From: an uncultured Prevotella sp.
GTDB taxonomy: Bacteria; Bacteroidota; Bacteroidia; Bacteroidales; Bacteroidaceae
Direction: 5' to 3'
DNA: 41,568 nucleotides
Assembly (NCBI GenBank): GCA_944320285.1
Contig: CALUGX010000125.1
Location: 1 to 41,568 of the forward strand
The first letter of the stretch is position 1. Every line of letters begins with the position of its first letter. Made by a program: the position numbers and the translations under genes. The notes under the pieces are model-generated. The model did no database searches. It had not been told where the DNA came from and saw only the letters and a program-made list of their open reading frames with translations. Below are positions 19,969 through 28,515 of this stretch, one piece after another.

Positions 19969-21549
19969 TCATTTAGTTTCTATCTCTTCCTTCATGTCGA
20001 TAAAATGTTTCTCGCCGTCGTAAAATTCATACTGCAAGAAAGCCATCTTCTGTGAAGGAACTACATGCACGCCCCGTCCGTATTTCAGTTGCCATTTGCG
20101 TTTCAGGCTGATTAAGCCTTGGTTGATGTAAGCGGCAACGTATGGATGTACGTGCAAATAGAATTTCTTGACGCCGATCTTGTTGACTAAGCGGTCTATT
20201 TTCCTTTCAAGCTGGTCTACGAAAAGAATGCTGGATTTTATTTTTCCAGTTCCGAAACAAGTAGGACAGTTTTCTTCTACGTTTACGTCGATTGCAGGGC
20301 GGACTCTTTGCCTCGTGATTTGCATCAGTCCGAATTTGCTTAGCGGCAATATGTTGTGCCGGGCACGGTCTTTCTGCATATTCTTGCACATCCGTTCGTA
20401 GAGCATTTGCCGGTCTTCGGCCAAGTTCATGTCGATGAAGTCTACGACTATGATGCCTCCCATATCCCTAAGGCGCAACTGGCGTGCCAGTTCGTCAGCG
20501 GCTCCGAGGTTAACGTCCAGTGCGTTGGCCTCCTGCCCGGTTACCGAACGTGTGCGGTTACCGCTGTTTACGTCTACAACGTGGAGAGCCTCAGTGTGTT
20601 CTATAATGAGGTATGCCCCGTGTTTGTAGTTTACGATTTTGCCAAAACTCGATTTTATCTGCTTGGTTATGTTGAAATTATCGAAGATTGGCACGTTACC
20701 TGTGTACATCTTCACTATGCCCGCCTTTTCAGGGGCTATTAATGTGACATAGTGTTTGACCTCTTTGTATATTTCTTCGTCGTTTACGTAAATGTTTTCA
20801 TACGAGGGATTGAACAGGTCGCGTAATAAGGCTACGACCCTGCTTGTCTCCTCGTAGACTAACTGAGGCCTTTTCTCTGTTTTCTGTACTTTTGTAACGG
20901 CATCCTCCCAACGCTTTAAGAGAATTTTCAGTTCGGTGTCGAGTTCGGCAACACGTTTGCCTTCTGCTACGGTGCGTACAATGATGCCGAAGTTTTTTGG
21001 CTTTATGCTGTTGATTAGTTGTTTCAGCCTTGCACGCTCTTCGCCGCTTTTGATTTTTGAAGAAACCGAAACTTTATCGTTGAAAGGTATCAGTACCAAG
21101 TAACGTCCGGCGAAGCTCAGTTCACCCGTGAGACGCGGCCCTTTTGTCGAAATGGGCTCTTTTACGATCTGCACCATCACTTCTTGGCCTACCTTGAGTG
21201 TATTTTGTATGCTGCCGTCCTTTTTCAGGTCAGGCTGCCGTGACGCCTTTGAAAATGGATAAAGTTTCTTTCTGTCGCTTTGTACTTGTTTTAAGTATTT
21301 TTCGTAAGAGCTGAATTGACTGCCTAAGTCGAGGTAATGTAGAAAAGCGTCGCGTTCAAATCCTACATCTACGAAGCAGGCGTTGAGCCCGGGCATCAGT
21401 TTTTTTACCTTTGCCATGTAGATGTTTCCAACGGAAAAGGAAGCCGAGCGTTGCTCGGTTTGATACTCTACCAGGTTTTTATCTTCCAGCAGGGCAATCG
21501 AAATCTCTTTCTGTTGGACGTCAATTACTACTTCGCTGGTCATTTCCAA
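19969..21549 (-). CDS. rng: Ribonuclease G/E family protein
   Basis: RNase G/E-type endoribonucleases cut single-stranded A/U-rich RNA in rRNA maturation and mRNA decay. The 526-residue length fits RNase G rather than the long, scaffold-bearing RNase E. The N-terminal S1 domain is visible at about residues 38-120 (VGNIYMAKVKKLMPGLNACF). The metal-binding catalytic aspartates are Asp326 (HVVDVNSGN) and Asp370 (IIVVDFIDMN). The zinc-link motif CPTCFGTGK follows at about residue 430. The ATG at 21549 comes 107 nt after the 29-aa gene, with a terminator between them, so it is probably expressed by partial read-through or its own promoter. Confidence 0.94.
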   Translation of the reverse strand: MEMTSEVVIDVQQKEISIALLEDKNLVEYQTEQRSASFSVGNIYMAKVKKLMPGLNACFVDVGFERDAFLHYLDLGSQFSSYEKYLKQVQSDRKKLYPFSKASRQPDLKKDGSIQNTLKVGQEVMVQIVKEPISTKGPRLTGELSFAGRYLVLIPFNDKVSVSSKIKSGEERARLKQLINSIKPKNFGIIVRTVAEGKRVAELDTELKILLKRWEDAVTKVQKTEKRPQLVYEETSRVVALLRDLFNPSYENIYVNDEEIYKEVKHYVTLIAPEKAGIVKMYTGNVPIFDNFNITKQIKSSFGKIVNYKHGAYLIIEHTEALHVVDVNSGNRTRSVTGQEANALDVNLGAADELARQLRLRDMGGIIVVDFIDMNLAEDRQMLYERMCKNMQKDRARHNILPLSKFGLMQITRQRVRPAIDVNVEENCPTCFGTGKIKSSILFVDQLERKIDRLVNKIGVKKFYLHVHPYVAAYINQGLISLKRKWQLKYGRGVHVVPSQKMAFLQYEFYDGEKHFIDMKEEIETK

Positions 21550-21569
21550 TCGTTTCTACTTAGTTTGTC

Positions 21570-21623
21570 AAAAAAGCGTAGGGCACGCCGGCAGCGTCTT
21601 TCTCAAACCATGCCGGCACGCCC
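21570..21623 (-). terminator. Hairpin with T run between the 29-aa gene and rng
   Basis: GGGCACGCCGGCA (21581-21593) faces TGCCGGCACGCCC (21611-21623): 7 bp, two mismatches, then 4 bp. On the minus strand it is followed within a few bases by six T (21570-21575), as in an intrinsic terminator. Confidence 0.7.
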
Positions 21624-21656
21624 TTTGTCTGTCCATAAGACACTGTGCAAGCCTGT

Positions 21657-21746
21657 TTACTTGCTCTTGTGCCTGTTCTTTCTCAGTCTTTTCTTACGCT
21701 TGTGAGTCGCCATCTTGTGGCCCTTTTTCTTCTTACCGTTTGGCAT
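21657..21746 (-). CDS. 29-residue AURKAIP1/COX24-like basic protein
   Basis: This tiny gene encodes MPNGKKKKGHKMATHKRKK followed by ten further residues ending HKSK. It is extremely basic: more than half of its residues are Lys, Arg or His. This matches the small Bacteroidetes proteins annotated with the AURKAIP1/COX24 domain, related to mitochondrial small-subunit protein mS38 and the mycobacterial bS22 type. A role as a ribosome component is likely from that family relation, but I cannot prove it from the sequence. It lies between the HU-like gene and rng on the same strand. Confidence 0.85.
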   Translation of the reverse strand: MPNGKKKKGHKMATHKRKKRLRKNRHKSK

Positions 21747-21785
21747 AATTTATAAGTTTTAAGTTGTTATGATAATTTGTTAAAT

Positions 21786-21860
21786 GTTGGATTCCGTCCC
21801 CCGTTTTTTATACTCGGCAAAGTAAATTAAATTTCTTTTGCTCGTGCTTGATCAAAACGT
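21786..21860. repeat. Repeat copy B (GTTGGATT...ATCAAAACGT)
   Basis: This is the second copy of the element at 19797-19881. Blocks GTTGGATT, CGTTTT, GCAAAGTAA, TTTTGCTCGTGCTT and ATCAAAACGT are shared. It lies between the HU-like gene and the 29-aa gene, both on the minus strand. Confidence 0.65.
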
Positions 21861-21871
21861 ACCGCGCGTTG

Positions 21872-22153
21872 TTATTCGCCTTTCATTTTGTCTACGAAAC
21901 TCTTTGCCGGCTTGAAGCTCGGAAAGTCGTGTTCGTTTATCACGATGGTCTTGTTTTTAGATATGTCACGAGCCGTCTTCTTGGCCCTGTGTTTCACGAC
22001 AAAACTACCGAAACCTCGCAGGTAAACGTTTTCCTTTTTGTCGAGGAGACTATTTTTGATAATTGTCATGAATGCCTCCACCGTGGCGGAAACATCTTTT
22101 TTCGCTATGCCGGTAGACGTTACGATTTCCTCGATAATATCTGCTTTTGTCAT
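21872..22153 (-). CDS. HU/IHF-family DNA-binding protein
   Basis: This nucleoid protein of 93 residues bends DNA as a dimer. It starts MTKADIIEEIVTSTGIAKKDV and has the N-terminal helical dimerisation body. The beta-arm signature follows (YLRGFGSFVVKHRAKKTARD at about residues 44-63), ending with a FKPAKSFVDKM tail. The position corresponding to the arm tip has no proline that I can identify with confidence; the region reads SKNKTIVINEHDFPSF. HU and IHF subunits cannot be separated by eye. A good -7 box sits 55 nt upstream of the start. Confidence 0.95.
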   Translation of the reverse strand: MTKADIIEEIVTSTGIAKKDVSATVEAFMTIIKNSLLDKKENVYLRGFGSFVVKHRAKKTARDISKNKTIVINEHDFPSFKPAKSFVDKMKGE

Positions 22154-22207
22154 AATATAATTATGTGTTTACTGTTTCGCTATGTTGTGCTCCTTATTTT
22201 GGGCTTG

Positions 22208-22215
22208 CAAATATA
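22208..22215 (-). promoter_or_regulatory. -7 box of the HU-like gene
   Basis: Read on the minus strand, 22215-22208 is TATATTTG, followed by C, a match to TAnnTTTG. It is 55 nt upstream of the ATG at 22153. No clean TTTG is seen at -33. Confidence 0.55.
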
Positions 22216-23101
22216 CGGCTTTTTGTTGTGAAACGGAAATTTATTTTGCTTTTTTTGCTTATTTGAAGTTTAAAATAGGCTATAAATCACGTAGTTACCT
22301 CGTTTTTGCCGGTTTACTGACAGTTCGCCCAATGATGTTCCCGACAGTTTGCAGCCGTCTCTTTTCCATTGTGTTTGTTAAACTTAAATCGGACAATATG
22401 GATGTCTGCTACATAAATATTGCCGTCTTTTGCATAATCAGATTTAAGGAATTGTTTGTTTTTACAGAATTGAGGCGTTTTTTTATTAAACGGCAGGTAA
22501 GGCACTAAACATATAGAACAAAACTGTCTCTGAGTCAGAAGACCTGTCGGAACACTGTATTTATTGTTTACTTTTTGTTTCTTTATTGGTGATTTTTATG
22601 TCAAAGTGTAAATTTGAAAATGTCTGTCAAAAATCTAAAAATAGCTTTATGTGGTGCCCGGTTGTGGCCTTTTACACGTCAATATATGCTTTTTTGTTAT
22701 GCGTTTGGATGCTTTTTATGGGGTGAAAGGGCATGTTTCGCGGAGTTTTCATCTGTTAAATATCTTCCAGGAACGTTTCTTGTCCGTGCTGATATACGTC
22801 TTTATCTGCGATAACAGTGGCAGAAAAGATGCAAAAACGATATGTTCGGTTGCACATTTACAGCTAAGATTATTTAATATGTTGTTTTTCAGGCTTTTAC
22901 GTTTGCGCATGAAAACTTCGTAAATTTCGGGGAAAAGTTTTTTTGTTGTAGAATAGCGTATTCTCGGTGCGTTGTTGAAAATCAATGTGACAGTTTTATC
23001 TGTATTTTGGTTGCATAATGAACATAAGCCAGGTATTAAGAAACGGAGTTTGATATGTGTTCAATGTAACCACGCTATAAAGGTTGTTTTGAAGCACCGG
23101 C
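22216..23101. other. Gene-free A/T-rich stretch
   Basis: About 0.9 kb between the divergent HU-like and UPF0324 genes. The open frames here (up to 90 codons) have low-complexity Phe/Leu/Arg or Lys/Asn composition, no recognisable domain and no promoter or conserved start. I see no strong hairpin, tRNA-like fold or tandem repeat. It may be a long double promoter region or decayed sequence. Confidence 0.5.
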
Positions 23102-23132
23102 TTGCCTGTTTGGAAATAAATGTTTATCTTTG
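23102..23132 (+). promoter_or_regulatory. Promoter of the UPF0324 gene
   Basis: TTG at 23102-23104 and TATCTTTG at 23125-23132 are 20 nt apart, close to the Bacteroidetes consensus. The ATG is at 23176. Confidence 0.55.
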
Positions 23133-23175
23133 CCGCTTTAAAGTTTAATGTTTATTATTTATTCAGAACCGTATT

Positions 23176-24207
23176 ATGTTGACAGAGAAACGCAGCAGTA
23201 TGCTCCACGGAGTGCTGCTCATTACCTTGTTTTCGTGCGCCGCGTTTTATATCGGCGACATGGATTTTGTAAAGAGTCTTTCGCTTAGTCCGATGATAGT
23301 GGGCATCGTCCTGGGGATGCTTTATGCTAACAGCTTGCGCAATAATTTGCCAGACACATGGGTGCCGGGAATACAGTTTTGCTCGAAGCGCGTGTTGCGC
23401 CTCGGCATCATCCTTTACGGTTTCCGCCTTACGTTCCAGAACGTGCTCGATGTTGGTCTGCCGGCTATCATAATCGATGCCATCGTTGTGACGGTGACCA
23501 TTTTCGGCGGAATGTTTATTGGGCGCTTGCTCAAGATGGACCGCGGCATCACGTTGCTTACGTCAGTAGGCAGTGCCATTTGCGGTGCGGCGGCAGTGTT
23601 AGGTACAGAGTCGGCCATACGTGTGAAACCTTATAAAACAGCAGTGGCTGTCTCCACGGTTGTGATATTCGGCACGCTGGCTATGTTCGTTTATCCAATA
23701 CTTTACCAAAGTGGCATTTTCGACCTGACACCCAAAGAGATGGGTGTTTTTGCCGGTTCTACGATACACGAGGTCGCCCACGTCGTAGGTGCGGGCAATG
23801 CTATGGGGAAGGATGTGTCTGACTCGGCCATCATAGTGAAGATGATACGTGTCATGATGCTTGTTCCAGTGCTGCTCATTATCAGTTACAGCGTTATGTG
23901 TGCGGCTATGAAGAGCGGTGACGCTTCAGGGCGCGGCAACATTCAGCTTCCTTGGTTTGCCATATTGTTCCTTGTGGTGATAGGTTTTAATTCATTCGAT
24001 TTGCTGTCTGTCGGTCTTGTGGATTTCATCAACACCTTTGATACATTCCTCCTGACTATGGCGATGACAGCCCTTGGTGCTGAGACCAGCATAGACAAGT
24101 TTAAGAAGGCCGGCTTTAAACCGTTTCTTTTGGCCTTCATCCTCTTTTTGTGGCTCATCGGCGGCGGCTACCTGATGGCCAAGTACCTAGTGCCGATGAT
24201 AGGGTAG
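23176..24207 (+). CDS. UPF0324/YeiH family putative sulfate exporter
   Basis: This polytopic membrane protein of 343 residues has about ten hydrophobic segments. It matches the UPF0324 (Cons_hypoth698, YeiH) family. Diagnostic stretches include SPMIVGIVLGMLYAN, RVLRLGIILYGFRLTF, SVGSAICGAAAVLGTESA and STIHEVAHVVGAGNAMG, all rich in small residues. Some members are annotated as sulfate exporters, but transport has not been shown for this protein. It stands alone with its own promoter. The following 302 nt contain no gene. Confidence 0.9.
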   Translation: MLTEKRSSMLHGVLLITLFSCAAFYIGDMDFVKSLSLSPMIVGIVLGMLYANSLRNNLPDTWVPGIQFCSKRVLRLGIILYGFRLTFQNVLDVGLPAIIIDAIVVTVTIFGGMFIGRLLKMDRGITLLTSVGSAICGAAAVLGTESAIRVKPYKTAVAVSTVVIFGTLAMFVYPILYQSGIFDLTPKEMGVFAGSTIHEVAHVVGAGNAMGKDVSDSAIIVKMIRVMMLVPVLLIISYSVMCAAMKSGDASGRGNIQLPWFAILFLVVIGFNSFDLLSVGLVDFINTFDTFLLTMAMTALGAETSIDKFKKAGFKPFLLAFILFLWLIGGGYLMAKYLVPMIG

Positions 24208-24509
24208 AATGGGAAAACGCATGGATGTTTGGCGATTGAAAGAAAATATGTATCAACTCAGGTAAGTTTAGGGTATAACTCCTGATAGCTCCCTAATTTT
24301 GATGCGTCTTATCCAATAACTTTCGGCAACTGCCGATTTTTAAATTTGCTCTTTAAATAAAGTTTAAAATTGAGAGTTTTGCGGCAAAAGGTTTCCATAG
24401 TTCGTAAAAAAACAGTAATTTAGCACGCTGAAATAAAGCGTAAAATGCGTCAGAACGAAAGGAAATGGCCTAAAACGGCATTTTATATAAAATTAATCAT
24501 CTAAATTAA
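24208..24509. other. Intergenic region before gyrA
   Basis: 302 bp of A/T-rich sequence. A short AAAATGC/GCATTTT pair lies at about 24442-24483, shortly before the gyrA start. No exact TAnnTTTG box is present near gyrA; TAATTTAG near 24416 is the nearest resemblance. No gene is visible. Confidence 0.4.
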
Positions 24510-27155
24510 ATGGACAATATCAACAGTACATTTGACCAAGACAGGATTATTAAAATCAATATCGAGGATGAAATGAAATCCTCATACATCGACTATTCGA
24601 TGTCTGTAATTGTGGCCCGTGCGCTGCCTGATGTGCGCGACGGTTTCAAACCGGTGCACCGAAGAATACTTTACGGAATGATGGGGCTTGGCAACACGAG
24701 TGACAAGCCTTATAAGAAATGCGCCCGCGTGGTGGGTGACGTGCTCGGTAAGTACCATCCCCACGGCGACAGCTCGGTTTACGGCGCATTAGTGCGCATG
24801 GCGCAGGAATGGAATATGCGTTATACTTTGGTGGACGGCCAGGGTAACTTCGGAAGTGTAGACGGCGACTCGCCGGCGGCTATGCGTTACACCGAGTGCC
24901 GTCTCTCAAAAATGGGTGAGCACATCATGGACGACCTTGATAAAAACACGGTTGACATGATGAACAACTTTGACGATACACTGCAAGAGCCTACCGTCAT
25001 GCCGACGAAGATACCTAACTTACTGGTGAACGGCGGCAACGGCATCGCCGTGGGTATGGCGACAAACATACCTACGCACAATCTCGGAGAAGTGATTGAC
25101 GGTTGCTGTGCTTACATAGACAATCCCGACATTGATGTAGACGGTCTGATGCAGTACATAAAGGCCCCCGACTTCCCAACAGGTGCATATATATATGGTA
25201 TAACAGGTGTACGCGACGCTTATGCCACTGGACGAGGCCGCATTGTGATGCGTGCCAAAGCCGAAATAGAAGGTTCTGATTCGCATGACAAAATAGTCAT
25301 TACTGAAATACCTTATGGCGTAAACAAGGCACAGCTCATAACTTACATAGCCGATCTTGTGAAAGAAGGCAAGCTCGACGGTATAAGCAACGCCAACGAC
25401 GAGAGCGACCGTCACGGTATGCGTATTGTGATAGATGTGAAGAAAGACGCCAACGCCAACGTTATCTTGAATAAACTGTTCAAGATGACGGCATTACAAA
25501 GCTCATTTTCAGTGAATTGCATAGCTTTGGTTAAAGGTCGTCCGCGCCTCCTTACGTTAAAAGACTGTGTGCGGTATTTTGTTGAGCACAGGCACGACGT
25601 AACCATCAGGCGAACCAAATATGACTTAGCCAAGGCCAAGGAAAGGGCACACATACTTGAAGGCCTCATCATTGCCTGCGACAACATAGACGAGGTGGTG
25701 CATATAATCCGCGCGTCGAAGACTCCGTCAGACGCACAGCGCAATTTGGAACAGCGGTTTGAACTTGACGAATTGCAGTCGAAAGCCATCGTTGATATGC
25801 GCCTGTCACAGCTTACAGGTTTGCGTGTGGAGCAGTTACACGCCGAGTATGAAGAACTTGAAAAGCGCATCGACTACTTGCAGTCAATACTTGACGACCC
25901 CGAATTGTGCAAGAAAGTCATGAAAGACGAGCTCCAGGAAGTAAAGGCGAAGTATGGGGACGAACGCCGCACGGAGATAAAATATTCAAGCGAGGAGTTC
26001 AATCCGGAAGACTTCTATCCTAACGACCCCGTCGTGATAACAATCAGCCATCTGGGTTACATTAAGCGCACGCCGCTTTCGGAGTTCCGCGAGCAGGCGC
26101 GCGGCGGAGTGGGCAGCAAGGGCGCGCACAGCCGTGACAACGACTTTACGGAATACATCTATCCCGCAACGATGCACAACACGATGATGTTCTTCACCAA
26201 CAAGGGGCGTTGCTATTGGCTGAAGTGTTACGAAATACCCGAAGGTGCAAAGAACTCGAAGGGCCGTGCCATCCAAAACCTGCTCAACATTGAGCCGGGC
26301 GACAGCATAAAGGCCTTCTTGAGACTTCGCGGCAGCCTTAACGACCAGGAATTTATCAACAGCCATTATGTAGTGTTCGCCACGAAGAACGGCCTCATCA
26401 AGAAGACGAGCCTTGAGGCTTACAGTCGTCCGAGAGCTAATGGCGTGATTGCCATCAACGTGCTTGAGGGTGATGAAGTGATAGGCGTGCGCCTTACTAA
26501 CGGACATAACGAGCTGCTTCTTGCCGACAGGAACGGCCGCGCCGTAAGGTTCAATGAGAACACTGTTCGTGCTATGGGACGTGTCTCGACAGGTGTTAGA
26601 GGTATGCGCCTTGACGAGGGGGACGACGAGGTTGTAGGTATGGTGGTTGTGAATAAGCCTGACACAGAAACAATCATGGTTGTCAGTGAAAATGGGTATG
26701 GCAAGCGCAGCCAGGTGGAGGACTACCGAACGACCAACCGCGGCGGCAAGGGCGTCAAGACCTTGAACATAACCGAAAAGACCGGGCGTCTCGTGGCCAT
26801 AAAGGTTGTTACTGACGATAATGATCTCATGATAATCAACAAGAGCGGAATACTCATCCGTCTGAAAGTGTCTGACTGCCGTGTGATGGGACGTGCCACA
26901 CAGGGCGTAAGGCTTATCAACCTGACAAAGAAGAACGACGTAATATCCAGCGTATGCAAGGTGATGAGCTCAGACCTTGAGGCCGTGGCCGAAGCCGAAA
27001 GCCGTAAGGAGTGGAGCGCGACGAGCGAAGCCTTCCGTAACGACAGCTTGGCAGCAGGCGGCGGACAGCCGGACGGGCTTGACACACAAGCCGGCGACAT
27101 AAATAACACGGACGACGTGGACGCCGCAGATGTTCAAGAAGATGAAAACAATTAA
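24510..27155 (+). CDS. gyrA: DNA gyrase subunit A
   Basis: GyrA is the DNA-breaking subunit of gyrase, acting with GyrB to introduce negative supercoils. The 881-residue protein has the winged-helix/tower domain with catalytic Tyr127 in MRYTECR. A coiled-coil gate region runs at about 370-500, and the six-bladed C-terminal beta-pinwheel follows to about 825. The GyrA-box region reads [10 protein letters not shown], which supports gyrase rather than ParC. The tail (about 55 residues) is acidic and low in complexity. In the quinolone-resistance region the sequence is [13 protein letters not shown]: the serine matching E. coli Ser83 is kept, but the Asp87 position is Gly. A TPR gene starts 23 nt downstream. 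Confidence 0.97.
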   Translation: MDNINSTFDQDRIIKINIEDEMKSSYIDYSMSVIVARALPDVRDGFKPVHRRILYGMMGLGNTSDKPYKKCARVVGDVLGKYHPHGDSSVYGALVRMAQEWNMRYTLVDGQGNFGSVDGDSPAAMRYTECRLSKMGEHIMDDLDKNTVDMMNNFDDTLQEPTVMPTKIPNLLVNGGNGIAVGMATNIPTHNLGEVIDGCCAYIDNPDIDVDGLMQYIKAPDFPTGAYIYGITGVRDAYATGRGRIVMRAKAEIEGSDSHDKIVITEIPYGVNKAQLITYIADLVKEGKLDGISNANDESDRHGMRIVIDVKKDANANVILNKLFKMTALQSSFSVNCIALVKGRPRLLTLKDCVRYFVEHRHDVTIRRTKYDLAKAKERAHILEGLIIACDNIDEVVHIIRASKTPSDAQRNLEQRFELDELQSKAIVDMRLSQLTGLRVEQLHAEYEELEKRIDYLQSILDDPELCKKVMKDELQEVKAKYGDERRTEIKYSSEEFNPEDFYPNDPVVITISHLGYIKRTPLSEFREQARGGVGSKGAHSRDNDFTEYIYPATMHNTMMFFTNKGRCYWLKCYEIPEGAKNSKGRAIQNLLNIEPGDSIKAFLRLRGSLNDQEFINSHYVVFATKNGLIKKTSLEAYSRPRANGVIAINVLEGDEVIGVRLTNGHNELLLADRNGRAVRFNENTVRAMGRVSTGVRGMRLDEGDDEVVGMVVVNKPDTETIMVVSENGYGKRSQVEDYRTTNRGGKGVKTLNITEKTGRLVAIKVVTDDNDLMIINKSGILIRLKVSDCRVMGRATQGVRLINLTKKNDVISSVCKVMSSDLEAVAEAESRKEWSATSEAFRNDSLAAGGGQPDGLDTQAGDINNTDDVDAADVQEDENN

Positions 27156-27178
27156 TTCTAACTAAAATAGATTGGTTT

Positions 27179-28420
27179 ATGAAAAAGTTAACAATCATGG
27201 CGTTGGCTGTAATGTTCGGCGCCTCTGCTTTTGCACAAGACGTGTACAAGCAGATTTCAAAGATCAAGGATTATAAGGAGGCTTATAATCTCTTGCAGTC
27301 AAATCTTGGCAATATGTCTGCCGCAGAGAAGGCACAGTGTTACAATGCGTTGGTAGACCTGTCTCTCGATAAGGTGATGAAGGAACAAGGCACTATCACA
27401 GAAAACCAAATGGCCGAGCAGCTGAAGACCGAGGTAGTGCCCTATGACACGGTAGGCCTTTACGACGCCGCCATGAACGCATTGGAAAACGGCGTGGCTT
27501 GCGACGAGTTCGATATGCAGCCGAACGAAAAGGGCAAGGTAAAGCCGAGGTTTCATAAAAAGAACGCTGAGCGTTTGTATCCTATCCGTTTTCATTTGAT
27601 CAACGCCGGTATCTATTATCAAGGCAAGAACGAGGATTTGTCATACAAGAACCTTGCAACATACGTTGAAAGTAACGATTATCCTTTGTTCAAGGAGATA
27701 GACAAGAGCGGTGACACCAACCTGACACAGATTGCTTATTATGCTTCGCGCAGCGCATATTTTGCAAAAGATTATGCCAAGGCTGAAAAATATGCCGACA
27801 TCGCCCTCAACGATACGGCTATGGCAAAAGACGCCATGCAGATAAAGTTGGCGGTAATGCAAAGCCAGCTGAAGACCCATGCCGACACGCTCAATTACGT
27901 AACGAAACTGAAAGACATTTACGCAAAGGATGAGAGCAATGACATGATTTTCAGCACAATCTGTTCAATGCTGTTGTCACTTAACGACAAGGCTGGACTT
28001 GACGCCATTGTACAGGCTAAGCTGTCTAAAGATCCGAACAACTTTACTGCTCTGACAGTCGTAGGGCAAGTTTATATGAACAATAAGGACTGGGACAAGG
28101 CAATAGAGACTCTTACGAAGGCTGTAAACTTGCAACCTGACAATATCGCCATTATTGCATCAATCGGAAACTGCTATATGTATAAGGCTCAAGAGGCAGT
28201 GGAGAAAGCTACTGCTAACAACAAGAGCCTGACACCTGATGTAGAAAAGGTGATTGTAGATGTTTATATGAAGGCAATAGAATACTTGGAGAAAGCCAAG
28301 AACTTGGACAAGATGATGGAGTATAAGAGCTATTGGGCTTACTCTCTTTACACTTGCTGTTACAGGGCTTTGGGTGCTGACGACCCGAAGACGAAGGAAG
28401 CTGAGCTCCTTACGAAATAA
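27179..28420 (+). CDS. Exported tetratricopeptide-repeat protein (first paralog)
   Basis: The protein has 413 residues with a signal peptide (residues 1-20, ending ASAFAQ). The rest is helical, with TPR-like repeats. The clearest are ALTVVGQVYMNNKDWDKAIE and the following LTKAVNLQPDNIAIIASIGN near residues 300-335. No enzymatic motif is seen; a periplasmic scaffolding or binding role is likely for such proteins. It starts 23 nt after gyrA and so may be cotranscribed with it. It shares a distinctive motif, P-x-x-KG-x-x-KP-x-F-x-KKNAE (here at about residues 118-134), with the next gene, showing they are paralogs. A UUCG-loop hairpin follows the stop codon. Confidence 0.85.
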   Translation: MKKLTIMALAVMFGASAFAQDVYKQISKIKDYKEAYNLLQSNLGNMSAAEKAQCYNALVDLSLDKVMKEQGTITENQMAEQLKTEVVPYDTVGLYDAAMNALENGVACDEFDMQPNEKGKVKPRFHKKNAERLYPIRFHLINAGIYYQGKNEDLSYKNLATYVESNDYPLFKEIDKSGDTNLTQIAYYASRSAYFAKDYAKAEKYADIALNDTAMAKDAMQIKLAVMQSQLKTHADTLNYVTKLKDIYAKDESNDMIFSTICSMLLSLNDKAGLDAIVQAKLSKDPNNFTALTVVGQVYMNNKDWDKAIETLTKAVNLQPDNIAIIASIGNCYMYKAQEAVEKATANNKSLTPDVEKVIVDVYMKAIEYLEKAKNLDKMMEYKSYWAYSLYTCCYRALGADDPKTKEAELLTK

Positions 28421-28438
28421 TCTGAAAAATGTTTTTTC

Positions 28439-28476
28439 ATGGAGACTGGTGTTTCGACGCCGGTCTCCATATTTAA
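28439..28476 (+). terminator. Hairpin with a UUCG loop after the first TPR gene
   Basis: ATGGAGACTGGTGT (28439-28452) pairs with ACGCCGGTCTCCAT (28457-28470) over 14 bp, including G-T pairs, closed by TTCG. The following ATTTAAAATT is only moderately T-rich. It is likely a terminator or RNA-stability element between the paralogous genes. Confidence 0.7.
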
Positions 28477-28515
28477 AATTCAAGGTTGTTTTCTAATTTA
28501 TCATTTCTATTTGCC

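Noticed and set aside
22314-22505. 63-codon minus-strand ORF in the gene-free stretch
   Set aside because: The composition is Lys/Asn-rich as expected of A/T-rich intergenic sequence. No promoter, no domain and no conserved neighbour support it.
22651-22923. 90-codon plus-strand ORF in the gene-free stretch
   Set aside because: The product has no recognised motif and a Phe/Leu/Arg-rich composition. No promoter box was found immediately upstream, and another overlapping frame is equally open.
28486-28515. TTG start for the second TPR gene
   Set aside because: It would add a second hydrophobic leader ahead of a good signal peptide. The ATG at 28516 is preferred.
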